From positions 1-53,910 of the IMG/VR virus record IMGVR_UViG_3300006790_000002: DNA of 53,910 nt; one strand, given 5' to 3'. This DNA comes from a virus. Of the stretch, positions 7,569 through 15,160 are shown one piece after another (within the stretch, counting starts at the first letter, position 1; each line of letters begins with the position of its first letter). Made by a program: the position numbers and the translations under genes. Under the pieces are notes generated by a model. It did not search any database, had not been told where the DNA came from, and saw only the letters and a list, made by a program, of their open reading frames with translations.

Positions 7569-10247
7569 ATGTCTCAACTTTTTTTATCTTTCTTGGAAAT
7601 TAATCTCCTCCTTGACCGTGTACATAGTGAGGGAGGACTACCAGCGATCTTCTTCCCTCAAGGGGAGGAGTGGTTACCTCCGGCCCCTTCCCCCTTTCGT
7701 AGTGGTGCGGGGGAGGGGGCACCTTCCCCAGAACTTATGCTTTACCCAATCTGCGAAAACTGCGCCCTCAACACGGGCGATGCCACTCCGGTACTATCTG
7801 AAACGCACGATGATGATCGCGTGATCATTCTGGGAGATTCTCCCGGTATGCACGAGGTAGTCGAAGGCCGTCCCTTTGTTGGCCCGGCTGGGCTTGAACT
7901 CCAGTCTGCGCTGAACGCGCTGAATGTGCCCAGGGATAGATGCTACATCGCCAATGCTGTGCGCTGTCGTCCTCCGAAGAATGACTTGGAGACAGTAAAT
8001 ATAAAGGTTTCTCGAATCAACCGAAGGAGAGAGAAACTCGCTAAAGAAAACGGAACGGAGGCTGTCCGGCTGCTCCGTCCTCTTGATGCCTGCAAGACGT
8101 TGCTACTTGAAGAGCTTCGACTTTCCGGAATCAAGAAGGTCATCTGTTTAGGGAAAAATGCCGCCAGAGCAATCCGTGGTGGAGATGTCTCCATCATGAA
8201 CATTCGAGGCGGGTGCGAACTTGTCGAGGCACCCTGGGATCCTGAAGTAACTCTGGAGGTGGCGTATACCATGCATCCTTCCTGGGTTATCCGGCAGGCT
8301 GCTTACCGCGAAGTCTTTCGCCATGACCTGCGAAAAGCATTTCGCTTCTTCTCGGGCAACCTGGACTGGCCCGAACCAAAGATCACTCGCACCAACGAGG
8401 TGGAGGTTCTTGAGCGGTTCCTTGCCCGGTGGAGGGCGAACAAGACTCCCGTCGCCTATGACTTGGAGACTGACGGGATTGATCCAATGACCGCTAACGT
8501 GCGCTGCGTAGGTTTGGGCAATGAAGAAGAAGCGTTAGTTGTGGAAATCTTGAGCATCGATGGGACTTCTTTAGCGACTCCGGATCAAGTTGTTCTTCTC
8601 CAAAACTCACTAAAGAAGTTCTTCCTCGATCCGCAGGTTCCTTTACTCGGACACAACGCAGGACAGTACGACCGGCTCTGTGTGGAGTCATGGCTGGGCA
8701 TCACCCCAAACCTGACTTGCGATACCATTCTCCTGCACTTGCTCGCAGACAACGAACTCCCTCACAACCTGGGCTTTGTCGGTTCTTTCTACACGGACAA
8801 TCCCGAAGCCTGGAAAGCAGACCACACGGCAGTTGAGGCAAAGACCGACGAGGAGCTTCATATCTACTGTGGCAAGGATGTTTGCGTCACGGCTCGCATC
8901 GCGCAGCCTCTTGCCCGGGATGTGAGGAAGCGTCGCCAACAGCACCTTCTTCCACGAGAGCACATGCTTCAATCTCTGGGCGCTACGATGGAGAGAGTCG
9001 GCATGGGAGTCGACTTGGCCAAGGCTACTGAACACTTGATCAGACTGGACACGGAGGCAAAGATCCATCTCCGCAGATGCCAGGATCTCGTCGGTGAGGG
9101 ATTCAATCCGCAAAGCACTCGTCAGATGGCGAACCTTCTCTTCACGGAGTGGGGCTTGGCTCCCCATCACTACTCGGAGAAGACGGGAGATCCCTCTACG
9201 GATGACGAAACTCTCCGCACAATGATCGTTCATTACGGCTTGGACGAGGAGCGAGTTTCAGTGTTGCGCTCAGTGAGGACTTATCGCAAAGTCACCAAAC
9301 TCCTGGGCACCTACATCCGACCCCTGATCCAGAAACAGATCACGAGAATCCATCCCAGCTACAACCGTCTCCCAGCTACGGGCAGATACTCTTCGAGCAA
9401 TCCGAACGCTCAGAATATCCCGTACAGTCTGCGGGACATCTTTGTTGCCCGGGAGGGGTGTGTTCTGGTTGGCGCTGACATGGACCAGCTTGAGCTTCGC
9501 TTGATCGCTGAAGAGGCCAAGGCAAAGCATTCACTCCGAGTTATTCGAGAAGGACTCGACCCACACAACGAGACGATGGAGATCGTATATGGCAAAGGGA
9601 TATGGAAACTCGAAGGAGCCCCCAGTGATCGTAAGGAGAAAGGCAAGGGCACCTTCAAAGCCACCCGTGACATCACGAAAAACACACGCTACGCTTGGCA
9701 GTACGCTGCTTCAACTAAGCGAATCCACGAACAAATCGTCTCGGTCGAAGACGACGAAGGGAACCTCCTCTACTCGCACCTCACGGTCGAAGACGTTCGG
9801 CAAGTAGTCGAAGGTCTCAAGCGAGCAGATCCAGAGATCCCTCGCTGGTGGAGGATGATCGAAACTCGCTACCGGAAAGAAGGCTTCATTGGAGATTCTC
9901 TCTGGGATCGTCGTCGCTACTTCAGGAATGAAGACAAGATCAACGAGCTTGTAAACCACCCCATCCAGTCTGGAGGAGTGGTGATCGTCAATGAGGCGAT
10001 GCTTGAGTTGATCTACGGAGTCCAGGATTGGTTTGCTACAGAAGCGATCGATCCTCCCAACCAAACACTCCCGGTAGAGTGGCTGATCAATCACGGCCAC
10101 GATGCTCTCTATTTAGAGGTGCCCGAGAGTGAAGCAGAGTTTGCTGCGGAAGTTCTGGAAAAAGCCATGAACAGACGCAGGAAAGTGAACCCGCTCCTCG
10201 ATTACACCGCTGCTGCGGACATCGGTAATCGGTGGAGTGAGGTGTAA
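7569..10247 (+). CDS. Uracil-DNA glycosylase / family A DNA polymerase fusion
   Basis: An 892-aa replicative polymerase. Residues about 60-260 are a family 4 (Fe-S) uracil-DNA glycosylase: C62, C65, C133, C175, GDSPG (89-93), PFVGPAG (102-108) and HPS (236-238). The 3'-5' exonuclease follows (D298, E300, D368, Y433, D437). The polymerase domain has motif A D637...QLELR and motif B R700, K704, Y708, Y712, with T7-like tyrosine. Motif C is H844-D845-A846, where most family members have HDE. The start is uncertain: ATG 7569 follows a tiny leader ORF, and ATG 7737 begins right at the glycosylase domain. The first 56 codons include a GC hairpin. Confidence 0.93.
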   Translation: MSQLFLSFLEINLLLDRVHSEGGLPAIFFPQGEEWLPPAPSPFRSGAGEGAPSPELMLYPICENCALNTGDATPVLSETHDDDRVIILGDSPGMHEVVEGRPFVGPAGLELQSALNALNVPRDRCYIANAVRCRPPKNDLETVNIKVSRINRRREKLAKENGTEAVRLLRPLDACKTLLLEELRLSGIKKVICLGKNAARAIRGGDVSIMNIRGGCELVEAPWDPEVTLEVAYTMHPSWVIRQAAYREVFRHDLRKAFRFFSGNLDWPEPKITRTNEVEVLERFLARWRANKTPVAYDLETDGIDPMTANVRCVGLGNEEEALVVEILSIDGTSLATPDQVVLLQNSLKKFFLDPQVPLLGHNAGQYDRLCVESWLGITPNLTCDTILLHLLADNELPHNLGFVGSFYTDNPEAWKADHTAVEAKTDEELHIYCGKDVCVTARIAQPLARDVRKRRQQHLLPREHMLQSLGATMERVGMGVDLAKATEHLIRLDTEAKIHLRRCQDLVGEGFNPQSTRQMANLLFTEWGLAPHHYSEKTGDPSTDDETLRTMIVHYGLDEERVSVLRSVRTYRKVTKLLGTYIRPLIQKQITRIHPSYNRLPATGRYSSSNPNAQNIPYSLRDIFVAREGCVLVGADMDQLELRLIAEEAKAKHSLRVIREGLDPHNETMEIVYGKGIWKLEGAPSDRKEKGKGTFKATRDITKNTRYAWQYAASTKRIHEQIVSVEDDEGNLLYSHLTVEDVRQVVEGLKRADPEIPRWWRMIETRYRKEGFIGDSLWDRRRYFRNEDKINELVNHPIQSGGVVIVNEAMLELIYGVQDWFATEAIDPPNQTLPVEWLINHGHDALYLEVPESEAEFAAEVLEKAMNRRRKVNPLLDYTAAADIGNRWSEV
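7683..7720. repeat. GC-rich palindrome inside the polymerase N-terminal segment
   Basis: GCCCCTTCCCCC (7683-7694) faces GGGGGAGGGGGC (7709-7720), 12 bp with one mismatch. It encodes a proline/glycine linker just before the glycosylase domain. A similar but shorter element is found at 10934-10960 in another coding linker. Confidence 0.6.
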
Positions 10248-10266
10248 GGCAACAACAGGAGTCATC

Positions 10267-10506
10267 ATGCCTAACAGTAAAATAAGTCCCGAAGAGTTCA
10301 TCACCGCCTGGCAGTCGAGCCAGACTTTAGCAGAAGTCACTCGTAAGCTCGGTATGTCCAACACGCAGGCCAAGAGGACTGCACTCAACACGCGAGCAGC
10401 GAACTACCGCAAGAAGGGAGTGGCCTTGAAGAAGTTCAAGAAACGAGAGCGCCAGGGACATGACTGGAAGTATCTCGCCTACCTCGCAGACGAGGCACTG
10501 AAATGA
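10267..10506 (+). CDS. Small helix-turn-helix protein
   Basis: A 79-aa basic protein with a helix-turn-helix of the type TLAEVTRKLGMSNTQAKRTA (residues about 20-39) followed by RKKGVALKKF. It resembles short phage DNA-binding proteins that recognise repeated sites. It starts at ATG 10267 after CAGGAGTCA, the leader word shared with the primase and SSB-like genes. It overlaps the next gene by four bases, so the two are coupled. Confidence 0.8.
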   Translation: MPNSKISPEEFITAWQSSQTLAEVTRKLGMSNTQAKRTALNTRAANYRKKGVALKKFKKRERQGHDWKYLAYLADEALK

Positions 10507-11012
10507 GTCAAGTGATTAGGATCTTCTACGCCCACCCATCAGGGGAGGACAAGAAGACCATTGCGAAGCAAAGCATTCGCATTAGAGAGTTAGTCCGCGG
10601 TCGGGGAGATCGTGTGGGTAAGGATCTGAGAGTTTCTGTCATCTCGGGAAGGGACGACTTTCGGATCAACTGCCGGGGAGATTGGAGCGTATGGGCCAAG
10701 AGTGTAGTGAAGAGAGAGCACGCAATCACTCGAAAGCCATACTACGACTTCATCGTGATCCCCAGCACAACAGTAGGCAGGGCGACCGCACAGATTGTTG
10801 GTTTGGCGGTCAAACGTGGTCGTCCTGTCTTTCTGTTGACCACTGACCAGGACAAGGATCGACTTGAGAGAGTCACTCAAGTCTATCCGTTCGATGTAGA
10901 CGACTGGCAGGGAGGCTTTCGTTGTGAGGGCCCCCCTTCCCCCAAGGAGCCCGGGGAGGGTTCGGAACAGCTTGAACTCCCGTTGGAGTTGAAGGGAAAT
11001 CCTAATGGGTAA
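10503..11012 (+). CDS. Rossmann/TIR-like small protein
   Basis: A 169-aa protein that opens with RIFYAHPSGEDKK, then carries YDFIVIPS and a beta strand GRPVFLLTT. That is the pattern of nucleoside deoxyribosyltransferase-like or TIR-like Rossmann folds. I cannot point to a confirmed catalytic glutamate. The C-terminus is a disordered linker encoded over a GC palindrome, then ELPLELKG. It lies between two helix-turn-helix genes with four- to eight-base overlaps, so it belongs to a tight cassette. Enzymatic function is not established. Confidence 0.7.
   Translation: MSQVIRIFYAHPSGEDKKTIAKQSIRIRELVRGRGDRVGKDLRVSVISGRDDFRINCRGDWSVWAKSVVKREHAITRKPYYDFIVIPSTTVGRATAQIVGLAVKRGRPVFLLTTDQDKDRLERVTQVYPFDVDDWQGGFRCEGPPSPKEPGEGSEQLELPLELKGNPNG
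10934..10960. repeat. GC-rich palindrome inside a coding linker
   Basis: CCCTTCCCC(C) at 10934-10943 faces GGGGAGGG at 10953-10960. It encodes the PSPKEPGEG linker of the Rossmann-like protein. It resembles the element at 7683-7720 and may be the same palindromic unit, decayed. Confidence 0.45.
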
Positions 11013-11262
11013 AACACCTATAGACATTCAGACATTAGCGAACGTTCGGACAGACTGCGGGCCGATCATCACCAAGCTTCTATCGACCGGAATGTCCTAC
11101 GAACTGATCGCAGTAAAGATGGGCGAACATCTCGCTGGGACGAATCCCAGTGTTCAGAGTCTTGTTCGCTGGAAAAAGGGAGTAAGCATCCCCACCCGGG
11201 CAAACGGAGCCGCATTGCTTCGCCTGTACTGGGAGATCTTCGGAGAGGAGGGAGAAGAATGA
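11005..11262 (+). CDS. Helix-turn-helix protein (XRE/Cro-like)
   Basis: An 85-aa protein with a helix-turn-helix spanning roughly residues 28-65 (MSYELIAVKMG, then PSVQSLVRWKKGVSIP), the pattern of phage Cro-type regulators. It overlaps both neighbours: its start lies eight bases inside the upstream stop and its stop overlaps the next ATG. It may regulate its own cassette or the divergent promoter region. The target is unknown. Confidence 0.75.
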   Translation: MGKTPIDIQTLANVRTDCGPIITKLLSTGMSYELIAVKMGEHLAGTNPSVQSLVRWKKGVSIPTRANGAALLRLYWEIFGEEGEE

Positions 11263-12581
11263 GTCACGTTGTACGATTGATCTCGAACATCAAGAGCCCG
11301 GATGGGACTCCCTATGAAGTACCCCTGGGCAAGAACACGGTCTTGATCGGAGCGAATGAAGCCGGAAAGAGTGCGATTGCAGAATCGGTCCAACTTGCCC
11401 GGACAGGTATGGCTTACGGTCTCCTCTACCGGGACAAGCCAATCAAAGACGGATCACTCTTGTCTGCTCTGATTCCAGACATCTCGAACTCCGCTATTGT
11501 CACGGCAGAGTTGAGCGACGGAGAGACTTCGTTCTGGGAACTGGAGAGGGGCAAACGGCCCAAGGGAGGAGGATTCAAAGGCTCGACCTTGTCTGTTGCG
11601 GAACTCCATTCTGTGATGGCGGGCAACGATGAGACCAAGGCGAAGTTCTTCTGGAGCAAGCTCTGCTCGAATGTTCCTCTCGGAGATCTCATGGGACTCA
11701 TCGACGAGGATCTCCACGAGGCCCTGGTTCTTGTGTGCCCGCTGGCAGATGGACGAGTCAATCTCGTAGATGCTCTCGCTCGTCTCGGTAAGATTCAGCG
11801 AGATCAATCCAGCACGATGAAGGCCGGACAGATTGCTCTGGAGTCCCTGGGATCTTTCCAAGAAGTCAGCGACGAGGAGTTGACCGGTGTTGCCAAGGGG
11901 CTATCTCGCGCACATCTTCGGGACCTGGTACAGACGATCTATCTCGACTATCGGGCAGATCCTACGCTCCAGGCTTCTCATGTCTTGCGTCATCTGGTTT
12001 CGCTTCTTGGAGGCCAGGATGCCATCAAGCGCATTCCTCCCACGGAAGAAGTGCAAGCTGAGTACGCGGAAGTGCTTCTGTCGAAGCGACTCTGTCGCGC
12101 TGCGATTGCTGCCCGGAATGGGGAGAAGCGTGCGAAGACTCTCCAGGAGTCACTGAAGCAACTCAAGTCAGCACTCATGGAAGTGATGTTCAAGATGATC
12201 GATGCTGCTTCTCGCAACTTCGCAGACGCTGTTAGCGTCTTTCTGCCCGAGGGGGAGAAGTTCGTGTTCGATGTGCAGGGAGATGTTCGACTTCGAATCG
12301 GCCTGGAACGAGACAACGAAACGCATACCGCCCTGTCAGGAAGCACTGAAGCTCGTCTGCTTGCAGCGATTGCTTCTGAGTTGGGAGGAAGCCAAGATCT
12401 GATCGTTGTGGATGATCGGATGTGGGATGCAGATACTCTGTCCCGGACCATGGGTGTGCTGGAGAAAGCTCGCTCTCAGGTAATCCTGATGACAACGCTA
12501 AAGCCAAAAGGGAGAAAGAAAGCAAACTGGACATACGTCGAGATTGCTCGATCTCCTGGTCATCCACTTGAGGTGAACTAA
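11259..12581 (+). CDS. SMC/RecF-like ABC ATPase without long coiled coil
   Basis: A 440-aa protein with Walker A GANEAGKS (31-38), an ABC signature LSGSTEAR (359-366) and Walker B LIVVDD (381-386). That is the order of RecF, SbcC and OLD-type ATPases, but with only about 80 residues of helix in place of a long coiled coil. It could act in DNA repair or end protection with the nuclease and annealing proteins, or in exclusion of other phages. It ends the plus block, and its TAA stop overlaps the TAG stop of the opposing gene. Confidence 0.85.
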   Translation: MSHVVRLISNIKSPDGTPYEVPLGKNTVLIGANEAGKSAIAESVQLARTGMAYGLLYRDKPIKDGSLLSALIPDISNSAIVTAELSDGETSFWELERGKRPKGGGFKGSTLSVAELHSVMAGNDETKAKFFWSKLCSNVPLGDLMGLIDEDLHEALVLVCPLADGRVNLVDALARLGKIQRDQSSTMKAGQIALESLGSFQEVSDEELTGVAKGLSRAHLRDLVQTIYLDYRADPTLQASHVLRHLVSLLGGQDAIKRIPPTEEVQAEYAEVLLSKRLCRAAIAARNGEKRAKTLQESLKQLKSALMEVMFKMIDAASRNFADAVSVFLPEGEKFVFDVQGDVRLRIGLERDNETHTALSGSTEARLLAAIASELGGSQDLIVVDDRMWDADTLSRTMGVLEKARSQVILMTTLKPKGRKKANWTYVEIARSPGHPLEVN

Positions 12582-12805
12582 GACTTCTTCTTGCCTGCGG
12601 CTGCCATCTTCTGGAACTTGGCTTTGCCATACTTCTTCCGGCCGATGGCGGCTGCAACGGCACCCGGATCTTCCGCACCGCTCGCTTCTATGCTCTTCTC
12701 CAGGGCTTTGAAGCGCTTACCCTCTCCGGGCTTCGAGGTCTTCTTGGCTTTCTCGTAGGCTTTTTTCGCGGCTTTCTTCCGCATGTCTTTGAGATTTCCG
12801 GGCAT
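12578..12805 (-). CDS. Small lysine-rich protein (basic family, member 1)
   Basis: A 75-aa, strongly basic protein, the last gene of the late block. It starts MPGNLKDMRKKAAKKAYEKAKK, sharing the LKxMRKKAAKKA motif with the protein at 14198-14428, and contains AAAIGRKKYGKAKFQKMAAAG. Similar small proteins are common in marine phages, but the function is not known to me. A role in binding or condensing DNA is possible from charge alone. AGGAGAACACG lies upstream of its start. Its stop overlaps the stop of the opposing ATPase gene. Confidence 0.75.
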   Translation of the reverse strand: MPGNLKDMRKKAAKKAYEKAKKTSKPGEGKRFKALEKSIEASGAEDPGAVAAAIGRKKYGKAKFQKMAAAGKKKS

Positions 12806-12823
12806 CGTGTTCTCCTAAAAATA

Positions 12824-12893
12824 GTGGTGGGGGAGGAGAAGAATAAACAGGCACATCTTCTCTAAGGGCCCAACGCCTCATCTCCCCCACCAC
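12824..12893. promoter_or_regulatory. 70-nt intergenic hairpin
   Basis: GTGGTGGGGGAG (12824-12835) and CTCCCCCACCAC (12882-12893) are exact reverse complements, with GAGAAGA/TCTTCTC nested inside. It fills the gap between the acidic membrane protein gene and the last late gene. There is no T tract on either strand, so it may be an mRNA-processing or stability structure, or a weak terminator between converging blocks. Confidence 0.65.
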
Positions 12894-12899
12894 CCTATC

Positions 12900-13097
12900 T
12901 CATTCGGCTGCTTCTTCTTCGGGCGCTGGTTCTTCAACTGGCTCCGAGACGGGAGCAGCTTCTTCTACTTCTGGAGCAACTTCTTGCTCTTCTCCCAAGA
13001 AGTGGCAGGTGCCCAGGGATGAAGAGACGATGATTGCGCCTCCTGCAAGGGCGACCTTGAGGTTCAGCTTCTCTTTGATTTCTTTCAGTTTGCTCAT
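12900..13097 (-). CDS. Small membrane protein with acidic tail (lysis neighbourhood)
   Basis: A 65-aa protein with a short basic start (MSKLKEIKEKLNLK), one transmembrane segment or lipoprotein-like signal (VALAGGAIIVSSSLGTC, about 15-31) and a long Glu/Pro tail. The ATG at 13097 was chosen because the upstream in-frame ORF overlaps the enzyme gene; spacing to that gene is two bases. The Gly-Thr-Cys after the hydrophobic stretch could be a lipobox, which would suit a spanin-like outer membrane lipoprotein. A holin is the alternative. Confidence 0.65.
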   Translation of the reverse strand: MSKLKEIKEKLNLKVALAGGAIIVSSSLGTCHFLGEEQEVAPEVEEAAPVSEPVEEPAPEEEAAE

Positions 13098-13099
13098 GA

Positions 13100-13693
13100 C
13101 TACCACTCCGTGATGAGGGTGTAAGTGAAGGTAGGTGCCCAGGTGGGGTGAGTTTCGATCTGTTTGTGGCACAAGGCGATCAACTCATCAAAGTCCTTAC
13201 TTCGGGCAAAGACCTGACAACCAGCAGACCACTTATCTACCTGAGTAGAGTTAGCGCCAGCTTTGTGGATGTTGCATCCGAAGAACCCTTCCTGGATAGT
13301 GTCGGGATCCATGTCATGGACGTTGTCTCTATTTCCGTCCCGGTAGACTTGGATCTTCCCGTTTCGTTGGCAAAGAGCCTCGTACTTGCCCGCGTGGAGA
13401 TCTAACTTGTAGACAGATCTGTACTGCCCGGGGACGACGATCGCGGTTCCTGCTTCATTGCCGTAGACTTCTGGATTCTTCAGGCAGAACTCACCGGGGT
13501 CAGTAGTCGCAGCCCAGTACTTCACAGTCCACGGGCCATCCTCTTCCTCACGGTAAGCACAGCAGATGAAGTCGTTGAAGCTATTCCCGTTCTGGTTCGC
13601 CCGGATCCCGATGATGTTCAGGTTGTAGGCGTACCCACCATCGAAGATCCGATAGCCGAACTTCTGGACCTGCTTCAGTAGTTCTGGAATCAT
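13100..13693 (-). CDS. L,D-transpeptidase/peptidase-like cell-wall enzyme (candidate endolysin)
   Basis: A 197-aa protein with the YkuD-like signature H143...S156-A-G-C159 (IHKAG...WSAGC) in a beta-rich fold. In the YkuD family the histidine and cysteine are catalytic and act on peptidoglycan peptide stems. Placed among small membrane proteins late in the minus block, it is the only endolysin candidate in the genome. The start was set at ATG 13693, which overlaps the upstream stop as ATGA, rather than the longer in-frame ORF. There is no signal peptide, so export would need a holin. Confidence 0.7.
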   Translation of the reverse strand: MIPELLKQVQKFGYRIFDGGYAYNLNIIGIRANQNGNSFNDFICCAYREEEDGPWTVKYWAATTDPGEFCLKNPEVYGNEAGTAIVVPGQYRSVYKLDLHAGKYEALCQRNGKIQVYRDGNRDNVHDMDPDTIQEGFFGCNIHKAGANSTQVDKWSAGCQVFARSKDFDELIALCHKQIETHPTWAPTFTYTLITEW

Positions 13694-13917
13694 CGTGCTT
13701 TGATCTCTTGGACTTTCTGGAACATGAGATCGCATAGAAGGTCAACAGCGAATCCAATGACTCTTTCCTCTTGCCGTTCATTGAGAATCGGGAAGTTGAC
13801 ATGCTCATTGATGAACGTGACAACCCACTTCCGTTTCTTCTTACCCGATCCGGGCTCGGGGAACAGGTCTTCAGCCATCAAGATTGCCTGTTGAAGGATT
13901 TTTCCTCGGTTCTTCAT
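13690..13917 (-). CDS. Small helical protein upstream of the endolysin candidate
   Basis: A 75-aa protein with a basic middle (GSGKKKRKWV) and an amphipathic or hydrophobic C-terminal helix (VIGFAVDLLCDLMF). I do not recognise the family. A holin or holin-accessory role is possible from its position one gene before the cell-wall enzyme, with ATGA coupling. The hydrophobic segment is short and contains charged residues, so membrane insertion is not certain. Confidence 0.65.
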   Translation of the reverse strand: MKNRGKILQQAILMAEDLFPEPGSGKKKRKWVVTFINEHVNFPILNERQEERVIGFAVDLLCDLMFQKVQEIKAR

Positions 13918-14198
13918 TTCTTCTCCATCTTCTTCTTGGCACTCTCACGAACAGCAGATCTCTTCTTGCCCTCGTGTAGGCCGTGTTTCGCAAACTGTTT
14001 TCCCTGAGAGGTAGCTTCTCGCTTCTTCTTGTTTGCCGCAGCGAGTTTCTTCTTACCTTTCTTGGTAGACTTCAGAGCTTGGATGGTCTTCTTAGGCGCA
14101 TAGACCTCTCCGGTATCCCCGCTCTTCTTGCCCGAGGGGGTGGTCCATTCTTGCTTGGTCCAGGTATCCAGAGACTTTTGGGTCTTAGTCTTCGCCAT
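13914..14198 (-). CDS. Small lysine-rich protein (basic family, member 2)
   Basis: A 94-aa protein with about one third lysine plus arginine. It has the sequence KSLDTWTKQEWTTPSGKKS, then GEVYAPKKTIQALKSTKKGKKKLAAA. I know this pattern from short uncharacterised proteins in marine phages and large DNA viruses. Function is unknown. It overlaps the neighbours on both sides by 1-4 bases in a chain of coupled basic genes. Confidence 0.75.
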   Translation of the reverse strand: MAKTKTQKSLDTWTKQEWTTPSGKKSGDTGEVYAPKKTIQALKSTKKGKKKLAAANKKKREATSQGKQFAKHGLHEGKKRSAVRESAKKKMEKK

Positions 14199-14428
14199 CA
14201 GTTCTTGTAGCCTCCGCCCGCTTCTTTGTACTGCTTCGCGAGCATCTGAGCCTTACGGGCAGACCACTGTCCGGGCTTACCGCCCTTACTTCCGGCTTTG
14301 ATCTTCTCAAAAAGACGCTTACGGAGTCCGGGCTTAGTGTAGTTCCCGGACTCATTCACTCGGCTCTCGCCCTTCTTGTAAGCCTTCTTTGCGGCTTTCT
14401 TCCGCATCTTTTTGAGTTTAGTAGGCAT
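14198..14428 (-). CDS. Small lysine-rich protein (basic family, member 3)
   Basis: A 76-aa basic protein. The N-terminus KLKKMRKKAAKKAYKKG repeats the motif of member 1. The C-terminal half KPGQWSARKAQMLAKQYKEAGGGY is a conserved uncharacterised phage domain. It starts inside the preceding gene's end, so translation is coupled. Function is unknown; nucleic-acid binding is suggested by composition only. Confidence 0.75.
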   Translation of the reverse strand: MPTKLKKMRKKAAKKAYKKGESRVNESGNYTKPGLRKRLFEKIKAGSKGGKPGQWSARKAQMLAKQYKEAGGGYKN

Positions 14429-14687
14429 CTCCGCCCTTCTTCTTGCCCATTGCTTTCTTCGCGGCGTCTTTCCTCATCTTCTTGAGGTCGTAGTCTTTCT
14501 TGCCATTCTTCTTCATAGATTTCATTGCGTTCTCTTTCGCATCGCCAGAGAGTTCTTCCAAGTGAAATAGAGGAACAGACGATTCTGTGTGTGTCTTGCC
14601 CGAGTGGAGACTCCCGTCGGGCATCTTGTGGTACCCGCCCTTGTGGAGAGTTCCGTCTTTCTTGTAATGGGGTACGCCTTCTGCCAT
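14418..14687 (-). CDS. Small protein with MPDGSLHSGKTH motif (basic family, member 4)
   Basis: An 89-aa protein. Its first half (YKKDGTLHKGGYHKMPDGSL) is a duplicated G-x-x-H-x-G-G hairpin pattern known from uncharacterised phage virion-associated small proteins. Its second half ends in the basic helix DLKKMRKDAAKKAMGKKKGG, again the family motif. AGGAGAAGATC precedes the start. The function is not established. Confidence 0.75.
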   Translation of the reverse strand: MAEGVPHYKKDGTLHKGGYHKMPDGSLHSGKTHTESSVPLFHLEELSGDAKENAMKSMKKNGKKDYDLKKMRKDAAKKAMGKKKGGDAY

Positions 14688-14696
14688 GATCTTCTC

Positions 14697-15005
14697 CTAC
14701 CACTTCACGCGATTTGCCCAGTAAGCTGCGCTCATCTTGCCTTTCTTGATGTTCTTCTGGTGTCGAGACTTGAAGCTCTTACGCTTCTTCTTCATGCGCT
14801 CTGATTCTCCAGCCTTGGGCTTTCCTGCCGTGCTGGCTCCTTGCTCTCCAAAGCGAATCAGTTTGACCTTGTCGCCCTCTTTCGCCATGACCATGTGACT
14901 CTTCTTAGGATGGTCCGGAGTTCTCTTAGGCTTGTTGAAGCCTTTGAGTCCGTGCTTCTTCATGGCATTTCGGGCAGCCTTGAGGCGGCTTTCTTTCATA
15001 CTCAT
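14697..15005 (-). CDS. Basic conserved phage protein (DUF6321-like)
   Basis: A 102-aa protein. The stretch GDKVKLIRFGEQGASTAG, followed by RMKKKRKSFKSRHQKNI and AAYWANRVKW, matches what I recall as the DUF6321 family of marine phage proteins. Its N-terminus (ESRLKAARNAMKKHGLKG) is a weaker version of the basic-helix motif shared by its neighbours. It starts in an ATGA overlap with the small membrane gene at 15002-15160. Function is unknown. Confidence 0.8.
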   Translation of the reverse strand: MSMKESRLKAARNAMKKHGLKGFNKPKRTPDHPKKSHMVMAKEGDKVKLIRFGEQGASTAGKPKAGESERMKKKRKSFKSRHQKNIKKGKMSAAYWANRVKW

Positions 15006-15160
15006 TCGACTGCCTTTAGTACTCGCTCAAAAAGTTCTTCATATTTCCTGGTCATCTTAGTGAGTTGCATGCCCATCTTCTTATTCTGGTAGATGAGGTA
15101 GAAGATAAACATGCCGGTGATACCGAGGTCAATGAGTTGTGCTATGAACTCGGATTCCAC
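15002..15160 (-). CDS. 52-aa membrane protein with GTG start
   Basis: A short gene starting with GTG at 15160. It is preceded by GGAGG, which overlaps the end of the upstream gene, and it begins directly after that gene's stop. The product has one transmembrane helix (about residues 6-24, LIDLGITGMFIFYLIY) then a basic tail and a short helix. Its stop overlaps the ATG at 15005. It pairs with the coiled-coil membrane protein just upstream, so it is a candidate second holin or antiholin. Confidence 0.7.
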   Translation of the reverse strand: MESEFIAQLIDLGITGMFIFYLIYQNKKMGMQLTKMTRKYEELFERVLKAVE

